Shown piece after piece: positions 62,069 through 64,000 of a stretch of 64,000 bases of DNA. This DNA comes from Aureispira sp963837355 (GTDB lineage: Bacteria; Bacteroidota; Bacteroidia; Chitinophagales; Saprospiraceae). Numbering within the stretch: position 1 is the first letter of the stretch; every line of letters starts with the position of its first letter. The stretch covers positions 2,104,315-2,168,314 of the forward strand of contig CAWIMY010000007.1 in NCBI GenBank assembly GCA_963837355.1, written 5' to 3'. Both the position numbers and the translations under genes were made by a program. The notes beneath the pieces were generated by a model. It had not been told where the DNA came from, did no database searches, and worked only from the letters and a program-made list of their open reading frames with translations.

Positions 62069-62519
62069 TTATTCCGACAGCAAATTTTTCGGCACTTCGT
62101 AACTCCCAGAATATATAAGTTTTTCTCCACTTTTTTTAAATTCTGCAAATGCTTTTCGATACCATTTTGGGTCAGTCGCAACTGTATTAAAATCCTCCAC
62201 ACTCATAACTCCATAATAATCTCCGTTCAGCCAAGGCTCAATTCCGTAAATTCCAATTCTATTTTTTTCTATTCGGTTAAGTACGGTTTCAAAGTCAGAT
62301 TCCGAGAAGTAATATATCGATTCCAAGTCGAATCCGTTATTCAGATTTTCAAGTCCATCAAACACCTTAGTTTTTAAATATTCCAATTTATTCATTCGGT
62401 CTTCTTCGCTATGATTTGTTAATTCCGTTTCCTTAAAGGTTTTTGGTTCAGTTTTCTTTTTCGAGCTACAACTTCAATGTTAAAAGTCCGATTGATACCA
62501 TTTGAAGCAGTTTTTTCAT
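62069..62519 (-). pseudogene. Small lipoprotein, frameshifted within its lipobox
   Basis: ATG 62519 opens a signal peptide (MKKLLQMVSIGLLTL). One frame later the lipobox Cys and mature protein follow (SCSSKKKTEPKTFKETELTN, then NKLEYLKTKVFDGLENLNNG, EPWLNGDYYGVMSVEDFNTV). The junction is near 62485, where one extra A separates TTGA and AGTTGTAGC. An ATG-initiated part of 108 residues from 62395 remains readable without the signal. AT-rich compared with its surroundings. Family not recognised. Confidence 0.6.
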
Positions 62520-62608
62520 GTTGTGGGCAACGGGTCGGCGATGGTGCTTATCCCGAAGGGTATGCACTATACCTGTTGTTGTGCTTTCGTTTATTTTTTT
62601 TAGTTCAA
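62520..62608. repeat. Cassette-junction-like sequence B
   Basis: 89 bases between two AT-rich small genes. On minus it starts AGCACAACAACAGGTATAGT, contains a palindrome (GTGCATACCC, TTCG, GGATAAGCAC with one bulge), and ends CCCGTTGCCCACAACATG at the next start codon. The core resembles junction A. Similar folded spacers separate single-gene cassettes in bacteroidotal accessory islands, but it does not match the strict attC consensus. Confidence 0.45.
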
Positions 62609-63040
62609 TCACAAGTATTGTTTGTAATCAATTTCTTCGAGTAGAATACGTTTCTCTTCATCACTTATGTTTCCACTCAATTCATTCTTTGCCTTTTCTC
62701 CTTCTTCGATAATCATCAGCCATTTCTTGTCAGTTAATATGGCTTCAACATCATAATCATCTTTTTTGGGCGAGTCATATTTATCGAGTAGTTGATGCCA
62801 TACTGCTATCGAGTCAAACTCCTTTTTTATTATCCAACCTTTCTTTAATTGAAACTCGTAATTATTATCGATTCCTAAGTCGTCAAAATAGCAACACATA
62901 AATTCCACGAACGACCAATGTGGATTTGTATTTGATTTATCGACCCAAGACTTTCGTTGAAGTTCAAATGAAGTCAGTTCATTTATACAGCTTAACCATC
63001 TGTCTCTCCATAGTTTTTTCTGATTCTGGTTTTCACTCAT
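62609..63040 (-). CDS. Unknown accessory protein, immunity-like in character
   Basis: 143 residues, acidic and rich in Trp, Lys and Glu (KLWRDRWLSCINELTSFELQ, WSFVEFMCCYFDDLGIDNNY, ILTDKKWLMIIEEGEKAKNE). No signal or membrane segment. Its low GC, small size and position overlapping a still smaller upstream ORF are typical of immunity genes in polymorphic toxin islands, but no family was recognised and no toxin is visible. The ATG overlaps the upstream stop region by eight bases. Confidence 0.6.
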   Translation of the reverse strand: MSENQNQKKLWRDRWLSCINELTSFELQRKSWVDKSNTNPHWSFVEFMCCYFDDLGIDNNYEFQLKKGWIIKKEFDSIAVWHQLLDKYDSPKKDDYDVEAILTDKKWLMIIEEGEKAKNELSGNISDEEKRILLEEIDYKQYL

Positions 63041-63194
63041 AAGCCGCTACTCCTTTTAAAATTGTTTTGAAATTTTCCCAAGATGGCTCATCTGCGTTTA
63101 TATCTATTTTAATATTACCATAAAAACATTGAACACATCCTGTATATGCTAAGCGGTTCTCACGACGCGCGCAATAATATAAATTATTAGCCAT
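63033..63194 (-). CDS. Very small ORF coupled to the accessory gene
   Basis: 53 residues from ATG 63194 (MANNLYYCARRENRLAYTGC) to TGA 63033, ending ENFKTILKGVAAYE. Three Cys residues. It overlaps the next gene by eight bases (TATGAGTGA), which supports translation. Its ATG is 9 bases from the stop of the degenerate transposase, so it may be a tail of a longer gene cut by the insertion element. Confidence 0.5.
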   Translation of the reverse strand: MANNLYYCARRENRLAYTGCVQCFYGNIKIDINADEPSWENFKTILKGVAAYE

Positions 63195-63202
63195 ATGATG
63201 AG

Positions 63203-64000
63203 TTATTCTAACTTTGGGGCTATAAGAATTTTTCTAGCAATGATCTGATAGATAAGGTTCATGGATACAACAGGAATAAAGTCGAAGAGCACTCTAACCT
63301 TTTGCCTACAATCCCGCAGCGTTTTTGCTTCTATCAAAGCCTCCTTAAAATCTTCATCCAGTGCTCTAGTGAGTTGATCTACAAAAAAAGCTAGTAACAT
63401 AACTAAGGCAAATATAGTGGCTAAAAACCATTGTCCATGCCCATAATTATGCTCCAAGTTATAGCCCTGATTTTTAAGGGTATTAAAGGTCTCGTTCTCT
63501 ATTTTCCATCGCGTTCTACCTGCTTGTGCGACTTGCTCAACCGTAGAACTATCCAGCGCTAAATTGGTTATCCATTTATTCAAAAGAACCTAACTGATCG
63601 TATCCGTCTGTATGTCTATCTCTTTATACGCTAAATAATTTACCCTGAATTTCTTGATTAGCTCCATTTAAGATAAGGTTAGAAGACCACTCCAATTGAC
63701 AAAACTTCTCGTTCGCCTTTTTTAAATTCAAGACGATTCAAGCTTCCATTTTTTACTTGTTGAGCCACTTGTTCTAACACGTAACCTTCTTTAATGACAA
63801 TTATATAATCCATGTCATTGCCTTTTTCCTGTAAGGCGCGTATAGTTGGCCCATCAGCGTACAGCGCGTCCAAAAGAACAACTATCTTTTCATCAGGCAA
63901 AACCGCTCGAATTTGAGGCGACAATTGTTTGCAGGCATTTCTTTCACAATCATTTTTCGTCGCTCCATCCTGACGTGTAATGGCTTCTCCAAAGACAGGA
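63203..64000 (-). pseudogene. Degenerate IS4-like DDE transposase, cut by window edge
   Basis: Reading leftward from the edge: PVFGEAITRQDGATKNDCER, then LSPQIRAVLPDEKIVVLLDA and LYADGPTIRALQEKG (DDE second Asp region) until a frameshift and stop near 63679; LIKKFRVNYLAYKEIDIQTD to an in-frame TAG near 63600 where Trp is expected (DTIS-stop-VLLNKWITNLALD), and finally RTRWKIENETFNTLKNQGYN with the catalytic Glu and EHNYGHG. The family resembles IS4-type transposases. At least two lesions; not functional. Confidence 0.7.

Noticed and set aside
62520..62590. Classical integron attC site
   Set aside because: The R' and R'' core consensus (RYYYAAC/GTTRRRY) is not properly met; reported only as a junction-like repeat.

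Overview
The window looks like chromosomal DNA of a member of the Bacteroidota, most like a marine Saprospira/Lewinella-type gliding bacterium. The lineage is inferred from gene content: DUF3137, DUF3124 and DUF5723-type proteins, GH3/beta-lactamase fusions, WG-repeat and TPR-CHAT proteins, a type IX sorting-tail remnant, a single-frame IS1 transposase, and TAnnTTTG-like promoters without clear Shine-Dalgarno sites. No rRNA, tRNA, CRISPR array or replication origin was seen.

Layout. 1-8093: seven tandem minus-strand DUF3137 paralogs, interrupted by an IS1-family element. 8467-15949: outer-membrane protein, membrane-anchored TPR-CHAT protein, cytosolic helical-backbone metal-receptor-like protein and RecQ. 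16006-21791: an unusual three-gene operon (1143-aa unknown protein, lamin-tail-domain protein, 611-aa protein with an OmpA-like domain, all lacking signal peptides). 22101-29034: RecD2 helicase, a tail-anchored protein, an RNase Z-like hydrolase and a GH3/beta-lactamase lipoprotein. 29083-33546: small unknown gene, hotdog thioesterase, two-component pair, and a frameshifted TonB/ExbD-like pair. 33808-34026: a 219-bp MITE-like element. 34150-34930: a broken peptidoglycan-binding/M15 peptidase gene.

35038-42807 holds a complete tryptophan operon in the order trpE-G-D-C-F-B-A followed by a DAHP synthase gene (frameshifted). It is preceded by a leader peptide gene carrying a Tyr-Trp-Trp run and by a canonical terminator hairpin, that is, a ribosome-mediated attenuator. 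An ExbB-ExbD-ExbD operon lies upstream. 44905-57145 carries lipoproteins, a sulfotransferase, an ATP-grasp protein, a WG-repeat protein, ThiH and MsrB. 57155-58711 is a small regulon in which a winged-helix regulator, a membrane protein and a second membrane protein share a 19-bp palindromic operator.

58825-64000 is increasingly decayed. A YqhD-type aldehyde reductase is split by two frameshifts, ohr is reduced to its two ends beside an intact ohrR-like gene, and AT-rich small-gene cassettes with related junction sequences lead into a degenerate IS transposase at the window edge. Many conserved genes carry single frameshifts. This may be real pseudogenisation or consensus error; several lesions lie at GAGC/GCTC.
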